Source: Hallerella sp964587155 (GTDB lineage Bacteria > Fibrobacterota > Fibrobacteria > Fibrobacterales > Fibrobacteraceae). From it: DNA of 64,000 nt. Made by a program: the position numbers and the translations under genes. Below the pieces are notes generated by a model, which was not told the origin of the DNA, did no database searches, and saw only the letters and a program-made list of their open reading frames with translations. This document shows positions 8,075-17,178 of this stretch, in pieces; position 1 is the stretch's first letter; every line of letters starts with the position of its first letter. The stretch spans positions 1 to 64,000 of the forward strand of contig CAZPKF010000010.1 of NCBI GenBank assembly GCA_964587155.1, given 5' to 3'.

Positions 8075-8973
8075 GTTTCACTTCCTTCTTTTCGCCGTTT
8101 GCGAATATAATCAACCGCACCCAGGCCCGCTTTGGCACCTTCTCCCACGGCGACTGCAACTTGCAAAACGCCTCCAAGGCAATCCCCCGCGGCAAAGAGC
8201 CCCGGCACAGTTGTCATCAAATTTTCATCGACAAAAAGTTTATTCGATTGGAACGCCGCCCCCGTTTTCCGCGCCAAATCCGCAGCGTTTGCCGTTCCCA
8301 GTGCGACAAAAATTCCATCGACGGCGATTTTCCTTCCACTTTCAAACAAAATTTCCCGAACTTTTTCATCGCCTTCGACTTTGGAAATTTTTTCCTTTTC
8401 CACTGAAAATTCAGCCGGGATTTCAAGAGCCGGTTCTTCGCCTAGCGTACAAATAGACACTTTGGATGCAAGCGGCAACAATTCTCTCGCTTCGGAAAGG
8501 GCATACGCCCCATTCCCAAGAACGGCGACTTCTTTTTTGCGGTAGAAAAATCCATCGCAAACAGCGCAGTAGCTAACGCCCTTGCCTTCAAAACTTTCAA
8601 TTCCCGGAATGGGGGCCTTGGAACGGACGGATCCGGCGGCAAGCACAACCGCCCCGGCAAAAAAAGTTTCTTCGGCGCCATTCCGATTTCGAACCCGCAA
8701 TTGAAACTTTTCGACAAACATCAAGTCCAATACTTCGCCATCAACAAAAGAAGCCCCGAGTTTTTTCGCCTGGGATTCTCCGCGGCGGGCAAGTTCACCA
8801 CCTGCAATTGGAGATTCCAAACCGTAATAGTTGGCAATTGCATGGGCGCGTTCCAAAGCACCGTAATCTTTGGCAACGATTAAAACCGAAAGATTTGCGC
8901 GCAACGCGTAAAGCGCAGCGGAAATCCCCGCCGGGCCTTTTCCAATGACAACTACGTCAAAATCAGTTTGCAT
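8071..8973 (-). CDS. Thioredoxin reductase-like flavoprotein
   Basis: 300 residues of the low-molecular-weight thioredoxin reductase fold. The FAD site is GKGPAG (11-16), the redox pair is CAVC (136-139) in SYCAVCDGFFYRKKEVAVLGNG, and the second FAD motif is FAAGDC near residue 264. The HRR motif that usually binds the 2'-phosphate of NADPH is missing; the matching segment reads VSICTLGEE. It may therefore use NADH, ferredoxin or another donor, and TrxB activity is not certain. It overlaps the solute-binding gene by 11 bases and coaBC by four. Confidence 0.8.
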   Translation of the reverse strand: MQTDFDVVVIGKGPAGISAALYALRANLSVLIVAKDYGALERAHAIANYYGLESPIAGGELARRGESQAKKLGASFVDGEVLDLMFVEKFQLRVRNRNGAEETFFAGAVVLAAGSVRSKAPIPGIESFEGKGVSYCAVCDGFFYRKKEVAVLGNGAYALSEARELLPLASKVSICTLGEEPALEIPAEFSVEKEKISKVEGDEKVREILFESGRKIAVDGIFVALGTANAADLARKTGAAFQSNKLFVDENLMTTVPGLFAAGDCLGGVLQVAVAVGEGAKAGLGAVDYIRKRRKEGSET

Positions 8974-10777
8974 GGTGAACCTCTTCCGGTTCTTTGTTCA
9001 AAGAAGTTCCCGCGGCAATTGCCTTGTCGAGAGCCCTGGATTTTTCTTTTGAAAGCCACCAGTAAACCGGAATGCTTTCGTCTTCCCGTCCGAATTTTGC
9101 ATAAACGCCTTTAGGCGTTCCAAAACGGTTCCAATAAAGGATGCGGTGGAAATCACATTGCCACATCAGAACATAGGGCACAATTTGAGAAAGTCTCGTG
9201 TCCAAAGCGCGCAAAATTTCTTGGCGTTTTACCAAATCAAATTCCGTTTTTTGCAATCCGACAAGGCTGTCGACAACAGGATCCTGCAAACCCGTGATGT
9301 TGTTTGTCCCCGGGTGATTTGCCGTTTCGCTAGACCAAGAAGCTTCCGGATCATTCAACCGGGAACTTCCCCAGGCAATCCAGTACATATCGAAATCCGC
9401 TTCGTCCAAACGTTTGCGGAGAGTGCTCTGCGACATCTGTTCAATGGAAACCCGGATGCCCGCCTTTTGCAAAGCTTCTTGATAAAGCGTCAAATGCCGC
9501 ATATCTTCGCTCGCCGTGATAAATGTGATTTCAAACGGTTTTCCCTCTTTCTGGAGCATTCCCCTGTCGCCGGGAACATAGCCCGCTTCAGCCAAAAGGG
9601 CACGCGCCTTGTCCATGTCAAACGGATAATTTTCCGCCGATGGATTATCGTGTGACGGCCAAAGATCGGGGTAGTAGCTGGACAACAAGAAATACTGTCC
9701 ATACATATACTTTTCATTCATCAATTTGCGGTTCATCAAATAAGACAGAGCTTTCCGAACGCGAACATCTTGGAATTTTTCACGGCGCAAATTCATCGCC
9801 ATGCCCTGGAATCCAATCGGTTCCCGGTTGAAAATGCGCTGTTTGACCGCCCAACCTTTTTTCACAGCGTCAAAATCCGTCTGTTTCATCCAAATGGATG
9901 ACGTGTAAACTGCATAAGCGTCCAAATCTCCTTTTTTGAACGCTTCGAGAGCCTTGGTCCTATCTTCCATAAAGCGGTAACGGATTTTTTCAAAATTATA
10001 CTTGCCGCGATTCCAGTTTTTGTGAAATCCCCACCAGTCCGGGTTTCGGGAAAGTTCCACATAACGATCTTCGCGGAATTCCGAAATCCGATAAGGCCCT
10101 TCGACGACCGGGAACTGATAACGAATCCGGTTGAAATCTTCATTTTTCCAAATATGCTTGGGGAACGCAACAAGGCCCGCTGCCTCCCAAAAATTCGCCC
10201 AGTGCACATTTTTCGCCGTAATGGAAATGGTCAGCGAATCCAGAATTTTTGGCCGATCAAACCGAGAAAGTCCCACTTTGAAAATCGGTGTCAAATTCTT
10301 CGGATCCATGATGACATCGTAATAATACTGAACATCTTCGGCCGTAATTTTCTTTCCATCGCTCCACGTTGCCCGCGGATCTATGTGGAATGTAAACGTC
10401 ATGCTGTCGTCGGAAATTTCCCAACGGTCCGCAAGCATTCCAACAGGGCGATCCTCCGTCGAATGCAAAGAGACTAGCGGTTCAAACATTAGGTTCATCA
10501 GGCCCGCACTGAAACTGTTGTAATCTTCCCACATATTGAAAGATTTAGGCATGGCCGATCCCCACAAGCGAATGGAGCCACATGGAACAGCCAACGTGTC
10601 TGCAATAGGGTCAAATTCCCCATCGGCATCAGATGGATACACCGCATTTTCCGGACACTTTTCCGCATCGCCTCGAACCGTTTTCTGGGATGCCGGGGAA
10701 TTTTCTTGACAAGCAAGCATTCCCAAAGCCAAAGAAAGGACACTCAAAAACCCAAAACGATGGATTGAATACTTCAT
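8963..10777 (-). CDS. Family 5 extracellular solute-binding lipoprotein (OppA-like)
   Basis: 604 residues. A lipoprotein signal ends in LGMLAC. The mature protein shows family 5 features: PKSFNMWEDYNSFSAGLMNLMFEPL, then WEISDDSMTFTFHIDPRATWSDGKKITAEDV, then VRKALSYLMNRKLM. Such proteins bind peptides or other solutes for ABC importers. No Opp-type permease or ATPase is near; instead it sits between rnc and a flavoprotein gene with four- and eleven-base overlaps. The partner transporter must be elsewhere, or the protein acts as a sensor or chaperone. Confidence 0.85.
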   Translation of the reverse strand: MKYSIHRFGFLSVLSLALGMLACQENSPASQKTVRGDAEKCPENAVYPSDADGEFDPIADTLAVPCGSIRLWGSAMPKSFNMWEDYNSFSAGLMNLMFEPLVSLHSTEDRPVGMLADRWEISDDSMTFTFHIDPRATWSDGKKITAEDVQYYYDVIMDPKNLTPIFKVGLSRFDRPKILDSLTISITAKNVHWANFWEAAGLVAFPKHIWKNEDFNRIRYQFPVVEGPYRISEFREDRYVELSRNPDWWGFHKNWNRGKYNFEKIRYRFMEDRTKALEAFKKGDLDAYAVYTSSIWMKQTDFDAVKKGWAVKQRIFNREPIGFQGMAMNLRREKFQDVRVRKALSYLMNRKLMNEKYMYGQYFLLSSYYPDLWPSHDNPSAENYPFDMDKARALLAEAGYVPGDRGMLQKEGKPFEITFITASEDMRHLTLYQEALQKAGIRVSIEQMSQSTLRKRLDEADFDMYWIAWGSSRLNDPEASWSSETANHPGTNNITGLQDPVVDSLVGLQKTEFDLVKRQEILRALDTRLSQIVPYVLMWQCDFHRILYWNRFGTPKGVYAKFGREDESIPVYWWLSKEKSRALDKAIAAGTSLNKEPEEVHHAN

Positions 10778-11607
10778 TTTTTTGCAGCCTCCTTGGCAGC
10801 CCGGGCAATGGACTTTTTGGTCACTTTCTTGGGGACTTCCGGTGGAATTTTTCCCGAATCCGCCTCTTCTTTTTTGAAATTCGCTAGGGCGATTTGCGCC
10901 GCTTCTTGTTCCGCTTTCTTTTTGGAAACTCCCTTGCCGCGACCGTATTCCTTGCCGTTGAAAACAACCGTCATTTCAAACGTTTTGCTGTGTTCCGGAC
11001 CCGATTCCGAAATCAAGCAATATTCCGGGGGCGGCATTTTCCGTGCCTGCATGTATTCGAGAAGCGCACTTTTATAATTGAAAAAATCCGCTTCGGAAAC
11101 CACCGTTTGAACATTCGGGAAAATGTGGCGTTCCAAAAATTTCCGACAGTGCTTGATACCTCCATCCAAATAAATCGCCCCAAGAATCGCTTCGAATGCA
11201 TCTTCTAGCAAGCTGTCACGGTTGCGACCGCCATTTTTCGCTTCGCCTTTGCCTACGCGCAAATAGGCGCCCAGATTCCACGTGCGGGCGATTTTCGTCA
11301 AAACCTGGCCAGAAACAACAACGCTTTTCATTTTGGAAAGATCGCCTTCCGGCAAATGCGGATAACTCTTATAAAGGAATTCCGTCACCAGCATGTTCAA
11401 CACGGAATCGCCCAAAAATTCCAAACGCTCGTTGTTTTCCCAGTATTGCATTTCTTTTCCTGAAAGCCAGGAACGGTGCACCAGCGCATGCGCCAAAAGT
11501 TCCGGTTTTTTAAATTCATAGCCCAAGCTTTTTTCCAAATCATTCCCAGACTTTTTGCGAAACCACAAAAAGAACCGATGGAGTCCATTTTTCAAGTTTT
11601 TTCCCAT
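10774..11607 (-). CDS. rnc: Ribonuclease III
   Basis: 277 residues. It cleaves double-stranded RNA, including rRNA precursors. The catalytic signature NERLEFLGDSVLNML is at about residues 58-72, the second acidic site is LLEDAFEAILGAIYLDGG, and a double-stranded RNA-binding domain follows, ending KKKAEQEAAQIALANF. A Lys/Ala-rich tail of about 35 residues extends beyond the usual end. It is the first gene of the run that continues to hisA and overlaps the next gene by four bases. Confidence 0.96.
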   Translation of the reverse strand: MGKNLKNGLHRFFLWFRKKSGNDLEKSLGYEFKKPELLAHALVHRSWLSGKEMQYWENNERLEFLGDSVLNMLVTEFLYKSYPHLPEGDLSKMKSVVVSGQVLTKIARTWNLGAYLRVGKGEAKNGGRNRDSLLEDAFEAILGAIYLDGGIKHCRKFLERHIFPNVQTVVSEADFFNYKSALLEYMQARKMPPPEYCLISESGPEHSKTFEMTVVFNGKEYGRGKGVSKKKAEQEAAQIALANFKKEEADSGKIPPEVPKKVTKKSIARAAKEAAKK

Positions 11608-11698
11608 ACCGAAAAAGATAAAAATTCAAGAATTTCCCAGAGACACCTAAGCTCTGAAAGCTTCGGTTTACAGCCAAAAGCTTACCTGCGCAAAAAAC

Positions 11699-11727
11699 AA
11701 AAAGCTTCCCCAAAAGGGAAGCTTTTT
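11699..11727 (-). terminator. Rho-independent terminator of FISUMP gene
   Basis: Perfect 12-base stem (AAAAAGCTTCCC with its complement) around a short loop, flanked by A and T runs on both sides, 20 bases after the FISUMP stop codon. It could act in both directions. Confidence 0.85.
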
Positions 11728-11745
11728 GCAAATCATCCAAGCACT

Positions 11746-13738
11746 TTATTTTTTAATGCAACGAACCGAATAAGCCCCTGAGACTTGATATCTATAAAGG
11801 CTAACTCCCCAACCCACAAGGACTAAATCGGTAGAAGTCGATGAATAATCCCAGTCTTTAGCCATAAAATAAGCCCGTGACGTGGGATTAAACATCGTAC
11901 CACTCTCATAACGATAACCGGCAGGAACCACCGAAAAGCCAAAATTGTCCGTTCCTGTTTTCATATTACTTCCCCAAGACGCTTCCGGAGAAGCCGTCAA
12001 CAATACATTTTCCAAGCCCGCTTTGACTATTTCGCCTTCCTTTTCACTCCAAGGACCAGGAATCGAGTCGATATTCGTCCAACCAACGGCTTTCAAAAGG
12101 GTTTCCCACTCATTAATTAATGGCAATTTCCAACCGTCAGGGCAAATCGTAAGAGAGTCTCCCCTCAAATAAAGACGGCCAGATGTTTCGCATATTGTTT
12201 TACTGGTATTATTATCGCTGCACCAAGTTCTAGTTTCGAGGTTCCCGTTGTTATTCTTCACATAGTCGTAGTTCAAGTTTTGCGCCATCCAGGTCTGCGT
12301 GCCGATTGTAACCGTGCGGTAAACCTGTTTGTCACGGCTATCTATCAAATAGCCATATTCTCCCTTTTTGAGCATCGTTTGATTCAAATACTTCGTTGTC
12401 ACAAAAGAATACTCGCTGACCTTGTAGGTTTTGCCGTCAGCGCAAAAGTGCGTCGACACGTTATAAGTCGCTTTATTGCAAAGCGCAACGACGGTATCTT
12501 TTATGCCCGTGTTAGCGCAGAAGTGCGTTGACAAATTGTAAGCGGCTCCATTACAACGGTCAACTACAACTTCCGTCGTGCCGTTGTCGTAGCAGAACTT
12601 GGTCGAAAAGTCGTAAACGGTTCCATTGCAACGGTCAACTACAACTTCCGTCGTGCCGTCGTCGTAGCAGAACTNNNNNNNNNNNNNNNNNNNNNNNNNN
12701 NNNNNNNNNNNNNNNNNNNNNNNNNNNNNNNNNNNNNNNNNNNNNNNNNNNNNNNNNNNNNNNNNNNNNNNNNNTGGTCGAAAAGTCGTAAGCGGCTCCA
12801 TTGCAGCGGTCAACCTCTTTTTCACTCGTGCCATCGTCATAGCAGAACTTGGTCGAAAAGTCGTAAGCGGCTCCATTGCAGCGGTCAACCTCTTTTTCAC
12901 TCGTACCGTCGTCGTAGCAGAACTTGGTTAAAAAGTCGAAGCGGGAGCCATCGCAAAGAGCGACAACGGTATCTTTCAAGCCTGTGTTACCGCAGAAGCT
13001 TTTCGCCGGGTCATAAGGATCCGTTCCGCACATCGCCTTGTAAAGCGTTGCTGATTCCGTTCCACAAGTCACCATCACGGAGCCGTTCCCATCATCCGAA
13101 AGGGTGCAACTTTCTCCATCTTTTCCATTGACTCCGGGAGTTCCCTTAGCCCCAGTCTGTCCCTTTTTGCCATTTAAAACCACCCCTATAGAGTCACCGC
13201 CACAAAGAACTTTANNNNNNNNNNNNNNNNNNNNNNNNNNNNNNNNNNNNNNNNNNNNNNNNNNNNNNNNNNNNNNNNNNNNNNNNNNNNNNNNNNNNNN
13301 NNNNNNNNNNNNNNTAACCCGAACCATCGTCCAAAGTTTCCATTTCGCAGGATTCACCGTTTTCTCCCGTTTTTCCGTCTTCGCCCTTGGCGCCGTTCAA
13401 GACGACACCAACGGAGTCTCCACCGCAAAGGACTTTATAACCCGAACCATCGTCCAAAGTTTCCATTTCGCAGGATTCACCGTTTTCTCCCGCTGCGCCG
13501 TCTTTCCCATTGAGCGTTTGCCATTTGCCGTTTGCGCAATACAAAACGGCTCCCGAATCCGCGGCAAAGAGCATTTCGCCCACATTGCTTTCGGAGCATT
13601 CGGGAAGCGCATCACCTTTTGCCAACTCGGCAATCCCCGTTGTTTCATTTATTGTCGTTTTGGTCACGTCATCGCCGCAACCAACAACCAGCCAGCCACG
13701 CTCAAAGCGAGCGCATAGTTAAGTGTCATTTTCTTCAT
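11746..13738 (-). CDS. FISUMP-domain lipoprotein, frameshifted and gapped
   Basis: About 660 residues if the two N-gaps are taken at face value. ATG 13738 has AGGAG seven bases upstream and starts MKKMTLNYALALSVAG, but this frame stops soon after; the next frame gives LVVGCGDDVTKTT, a lipobox, so a one-base frame change lies near 13697. The body has collagen-like G-x-y stretches and a repeated CEMETLDDGSG module, then 25-residue Cys repeats (FCYDDGT and VDRCNG), then a C-terminal FISUMP domain with TWMAQNLNY, SGRLY, CPDGWKLP, FGFSVVPAGYRY and a terminal SVRCIKK. The family is abundant in Fibrobacter and probably cell-surface; function unknown. Both gaps fall in repeats, so true length is unknown. 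Confidence 0.8.
12535..12955 (-). repeat. 75-bp tandem repeats in FISUMP gene
   Basis: At least four full units of about 75 bases encoding a 25-residue module with FCYDDGT, VDRCNG and YDFST. Units at 12775-12950 are nearly identical, and the 100-N gap at 12675-12774 lies inside the array, so copy number is not known. Confidence 0.85.
12675..12774. other. Assembly gap (100 N)
   Basis: Exactly 100 N inside the 75-bp repeats, the conventional size for a gap of unknown length. Confidence 0.99.
13215..13314. other. Assembly gap (100 N)
   Basis: Second run of exactly 100 N. The flanks carry the same module (CEMETLDDGSG followed by a CGGDS and GVVLNG segment), so a repeat of about 120 bases probably collapsed here. 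Confidence 0.99.
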
Positions 13739-14230
13739 AGAGTCTCCTATTGGAGGATAAAATCGGCAACGTACTGTCAAAATCTGGCTAAAGGACGTTG
13801 TTGATCCTACCCCCCGTTATTTGTTTTTGAGATTCCTATACTCGACCCAAATGCACGCCCAAAAGAATTCGAGCACATCTTTGACCCTTTCATAACGAAA
13901 TCCCACCCATACCTTTAATATAAATATCAAATCAAAACAAGTAAACAATTCTATCTCATAATTTATTTTATCAGATACGTTATATAAATGTTTCAATAAA
14001 AATCGACAACAATCCAAACGAAGGCCTTCTTGGACGACCGGACATACCCCGAAACCTCCCCTTCGGAGACCGCTTAGCCTCTTTCAATGGAAAAGCACTT
14101 CGCTCAGCGCAACAGCGTAACGTCAAAAGGCTTTTTAATCCACCATACGGCAGTTCTTCACCTATACAGAAAAATCCCGGACGCAAATCCGGGACTTCCG
14201 TTACAACTAAATCGTATGGACAGAATTCAA
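13739..14230. other. Intergenic region between FISUMP gene and efp
   Basis: 492 bases. It holds the ribosome binding site of the FISUMP gene at its left end, an AT-rich stretch at about 13850-14010 that could hold its promoter, and the efp terminator at 14171-14196. I see no convincing gene; short open frames here lack start signals and familiar features. Confidence 0.6.
14171..14196 (-). terminator. Rho-independent terminator of efp
   Basis: Seven-base stem TCCCGGA / TCCGGGA with a six-base loop, followed on the minus strand by ATTTTT, about 35 bases after the efp stop codon. Confidence 0.8.
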
Positions 14231-14797
14231 TTACTTCGCGCGTTCCACATAAGAACCGTCGCGGGTGTCCACTTTGATCTTCATTCCTTCTTGGATAAAG
14301 AGCGGGATCATCACCACGGCACCCGTTTCAAGGACCGCTTCGCGCATCACGTTGCCGCTCGTATTTCCCTGAACAGCAGGCGGCGCAGACGTAATCGTCA
14401 ATTCAACGAAAGTGGGCGGAATCACTTCAATCGCTTTGCCGTCCCACCACGTCACCTGTACGGTCGCATTGTCCAAAAGCCAGACTTCTGCGCCATTCAA
14501 AGCGTCTTTCGGAATTTCCATCGTTTCCATGGACGTATTGTCCATAAAGAACCACGTGGCTCCGTCGTTGTAGAGATAGGTCATTTCGGTATAAGTAACT
14601 TCCGCTTCTTCGACGGTATCGCCACTTTTCCAAGTGCGTTCAAGAGTTCGACCCGTAATTAGGTTCTTGATGCGGACACGGTTGAACGCCTGTCCCTTTC
14701 CCGGCTTCACAAACTGGTTGTCGACAATCATCCACGGTTGTCCATCGACGATAATTTTTAACTTTTTGCGAAACTCGTTGGTGCTGACTGTACCCAT
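14231..14797 (-). CDS. efp: Translation elongation factor P
   Basis: 188 residues, three beta-barrel domains. EF-P binds ribosomes stalled at consecutive prolines and stimulates peptide bond formation. The modifiable loop reads FVKPGKGQAF, placing the acceptor lysine at residue 34, the position that is beta-lysylated in enteric bacteria. The conserved C-terminal block ending IKVDTRDGSYVERAK is intact. The gene is divergent from epmB, which supports lysine-type modification. An SD-like GAAGAGG lies upstream. Confidence 0.97.
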   Translation of the reverse strand: MGTVSTNEFRKKLKIIVDGQPWMIVDNQFVKPGKGQAFNRVRIKNLITGRTLERTWKSGDTVEEAEVTYTEMTYLYNDGATWFFMDNTSMETMEIPKDALNGAEVWLLDNATVQVTWWDGKAIEVIPPTFVELTITSAPPAVQGNTSGNVMREAVLETGAVVMIPLFIQEGMKIKVDTRDGSYVERAK

Positions 14798-14844
14798 AGA
14801 TAGTGCCTCTTCAAAAAAAAGATTTTCGTATAAGATAAAAAATT

Positions 14845-15810
14845 ATGACTAAAGTTTCGCCTTTTTTTACCAGTTTGAAGGAACTTTTCGCCTTTTTAGA
14901 ACTTCCTGAACCAAAAATCGACGCAGCCAATTCCCGATTTTCATTTTTGGTCTCCCGCCACTTTGCTTCAAAAATGGAAAAAGGCAACCCGAAAGACCCT
15001 CTCCTTTGCGAAGTTCTCCCGACAGAATTGGAAAACCGCCATGTCGAAGGGTTTTCCGACGATCCCGTTGGCGATTCCCAAAGCGAAATCGCTCCGGGAA
15101 TCCTCCAAAAATACGAAGGGCGCGTTTTGGTGGAACCGACATTCACTTGCAGCCTGCACTGCCGGTTCTGCTTCCGGCGGGCAGAGCCCAAACAAGCACG
15201 GGCCGATTTCCTTTCCCTTTTTGACAGCTGGATTTCAAACGCCGAAAACATCCACGAGGTCATTCTCTCCGGCGGCGATCCGATGATGCTTTCCAAAGAA
15301 AAGTTCCAACTTCTCTTGCAAATCATCCTTTCTAAACCCCATATCCAAACGCTCCGAATCCATTCCCGGGTACCGGTCACTTATCCACAAGCGATGGATC
15401 CCGACAAGACGAACTCCTTGTTCGAACCGCTGGTTCAAGTCTTGACTCAAAAGAACTTGGTCTTCGTTTCCCATGTCGACCATCCCCGCGAACTCGATTC
15501 CCACTCCCAGCGCATTTTTGCGGAACTCAAAAAACAGGGTGCGACTCTCCTCAACCAGACAACCCTGCTCAAAGGGGTGAACGATTCCGCAGAAATTCTT
15601 TCCGAACTGTCTTTTGGACTTTTTTCGCAAGGCGTTCTCCCCTATTATCTGCATCAGCTAGACCGCGCTACGGGAATTGCCCACTTCGAAGTTCCCGATG
15701 AGAAAGCGCTCCAAATCGTCAAACAAATCCGCGAAAGCCTTCCCGGTTACCTGGTGCCCCGATTTGTCAGGGAAATCGCAGGCGAAAAATCCAAAACGCC
15801 TCTGTTTTAA
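14845..15810 (+). CDS. epmB: EF-P beta-lysine 2,3-aminomutase EpmB
   Basis: 321-residue radical SAM enzyme of the KamA/EpmB family. The iron-sulphur motif CSLHCRFC gives Cys102, Cys106 and Cys109; HEVILSGGDPMML and LRIHSRVPVTYP are typical of lysine 2,3-aminomutases. The short length and position 47 bases from efp indicate EpmB, which makes (R)-beta-lysine for EF-P rather than a catabolic enzyme. The start has no clear SD; an A-rich leader precedes it. The ligase EpmA is not in this window. Its 3' end overlaps the convergent Omp85 gene by four bases. Confidence 0.9.
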   Translation: MTKVSPFFTSLKELFAFLELPEPKIDAANSRFSFLVSRHFASKMEKGNPKDPLLCEVLPTELENRHVEGFSDDPVGDSQSEIAPGILQKYEGRVLVEPTFTCSLHCRFCFRRAEPKQARADFLSLFDSWISNAENIHEVILSGGDPMMLSKEKFQLLLQIILSKPHIQTLRIHSRVPVTYPQAMDPDKTNSLFEPLVQVLTQKNLVFVSHVDHPRELDSHSQRIFAELKKQGATLLNQTTLLKGVNDSAEILSELSFGLFSQGVLPYYLHQLDRATGIAHFEVPDEKALQIVKQIRESLPGYLVPRFVREIAGEKSKTPLF

Positions 15811-17174
15811 AACAAAGCCTTGATTCCAAAATGCAAAAGCCCGTCGAGCGGATCCGCTCCCCGGTGCAACGCATAATAAAGCGAAAAACTCCAGGCATTT
15901 CGAATTTGCGAGATGCCTATTCCATAACTGTAAGTATCCAACCAGCCGTGTTCCGGAGATTGGGCGCGGTGCAACGCCGGTTCAAAGAATAAGTGGAAAG
16001 CTGTTTTTTCCAAAGCGCGCCACTGCACATCCGCTTCCGTAATTCCATAAGCGCGGGTCCGGAAAAATCCCGGGCGGTATCCCTTCAATGATTCCATTCC
16101 CCCCAATGCGAACAAATCCCTGCGGTCAAACGGGTGATTTGTCGGCAAGAGCGTTCCTGCCCAAAAAGAAGTCTGCAAAACAAAATCTTTCACAATCGGC
16201 GTAACGAAACGCCCATTCGCCCGCAAGACCGTCGTGAACGCCCGCGAAGAATCCGTATCCTTGATGACCCGGAAAAAACCTTCCAGCGAAATTCCATGCC
16301 TAGGTAGAATCACCCGGTCATCATCTCGAAAACGGGTTTCTAGCGTATATGTCCAACGATCATCTCCAACACCGCCCAAAACGGCAAATTCAAAAAAGAA
16401 GCCCACACTCCGCGAAATTCCCGCTTCCAAAAGATAATCCCGATAGGTTGAATCTTCTTCGAGATTTCCCCGAATGACGGCATCAAAGCCCGAACCCAAA
16501 ATCCACGGTTCTTTGTAAGAAGCGGAAAGGGAACGCGTCCAGTCACCAGACTCTCCGGACACAGTCAAATTTCTCCCTGTTCCCCGCATGTTGTATAGCG
16601 CCAAATCCACATTTCCAGCAAAGCCGCCTTCGTCTCCACTCGCATAAGAAAGAAATCCTTCGATACTGTTGATGGACAAATCCCGCATGTAAAAAACAGG
16701 GACAATACGATTTCGCACCGAATCCCGAAAAAGCTTCGGCTGTGCCGTCGATTCAAAATACCCCGAATTCACCAACTTCCGTTTTGCGCGTTCCAGATCC
16801 GAAAGCTTAACAGGCGCACCCCGTTCCAGTCCAGAAAGCCGAGAAAACGTTTCTTTGCGGCTTCGGGAATGTTCCGCATTTTCTGCATCTGCCCAAACCC
16901 AGACACTTCCCCGGGAAAGCAGCAAATGCATGCCGCCAGACGAATCGCGTTCTGCAGAAACAGTTGCAAACGGAAATCCTTTTTCCGAAAGTTCCAAAAC
17001 AAATTCATTGGCGCGGGATTCCACTTCCAAACAAGAACTTTTTTCCATTCCGGCAAAAAAGGCGATGGATTCTTCGTCAAAATCGCCGCCGAAAAAGATT
17101 CGCTCGACACGGCATTCCGAAGCGTTCAGAAATGCAGTCAAAATCAAAAATGCCAAACCAAAGATCCGCATCAT
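15807..17174 (-). CDS. Omp85/TamA-family outer-membrane protein
   Basis: About 455 residues. The start MMRIFGLAFLILTAFLNA at 17174 gives a signal peptide and begins four bases after the stop of the upstream gene; longer starts run into that gene. The N-terminal part looks like POTRA domains (ERGAPVKLSDLERAKRKLVNSGYFE), and the rest is a beta barrel with the surface-antigen segment GGMESLKGYRPGFF, where LKGY stands in place of the usual VRGY lid motif, and a C-terminal Phe. Such proteins insert or secrete partner proteins at the outer membrane. It ends the MglA operon, so its substrate may be the large protein encoded just before it. Confidence 0.8.
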   Translation of the reverse strand: MMRIFGLAFLILTAFLNASECRVERIFFGGDFDEESIAFFAGMEKSSCLEVESRANEFVLELSEKGFPFATVSAERDSSGGMHLLLSRGSVWVWADAENAEHSRSRKETFSRLSGLERGAPVKLSDLERAKRKLVNSGYFESTAQPKLFRDSVRNRIVPVFYMRDLSINSIEGFLSYASGDEGGFAGNVDLALYNMRGTGRNLTVSGESGDWTRSLSASYKEPWILGSGFDAVIRGNLEEDSTYRDYLLEAGISRSVGFFFEFAVLGGVGDDRWTYTLETRFRDDDRVILPRHGISLEGFFRVIKDTDSSRAFTTVLRANGRFVTPIVKDFVLQTSFWAGTLLPTNHPFDRRDLFALGGMESLKGYRPGFFRTRAYGITEADVQWRALEKTAFHLFFEPALHRAQSPEHGWLDTYSYGIGISQIRNAWSFSLYYALHRGADPLDGLLHFGIKALF

Positions 17175-17178
17175 CCGC

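Noticed and set aside
13817..14017. Minus-strand frame of 66 residues between the FISUMP gene and efp
   Set aside because: It lies in an AT-rich spacer, has no SD and no familiar features.
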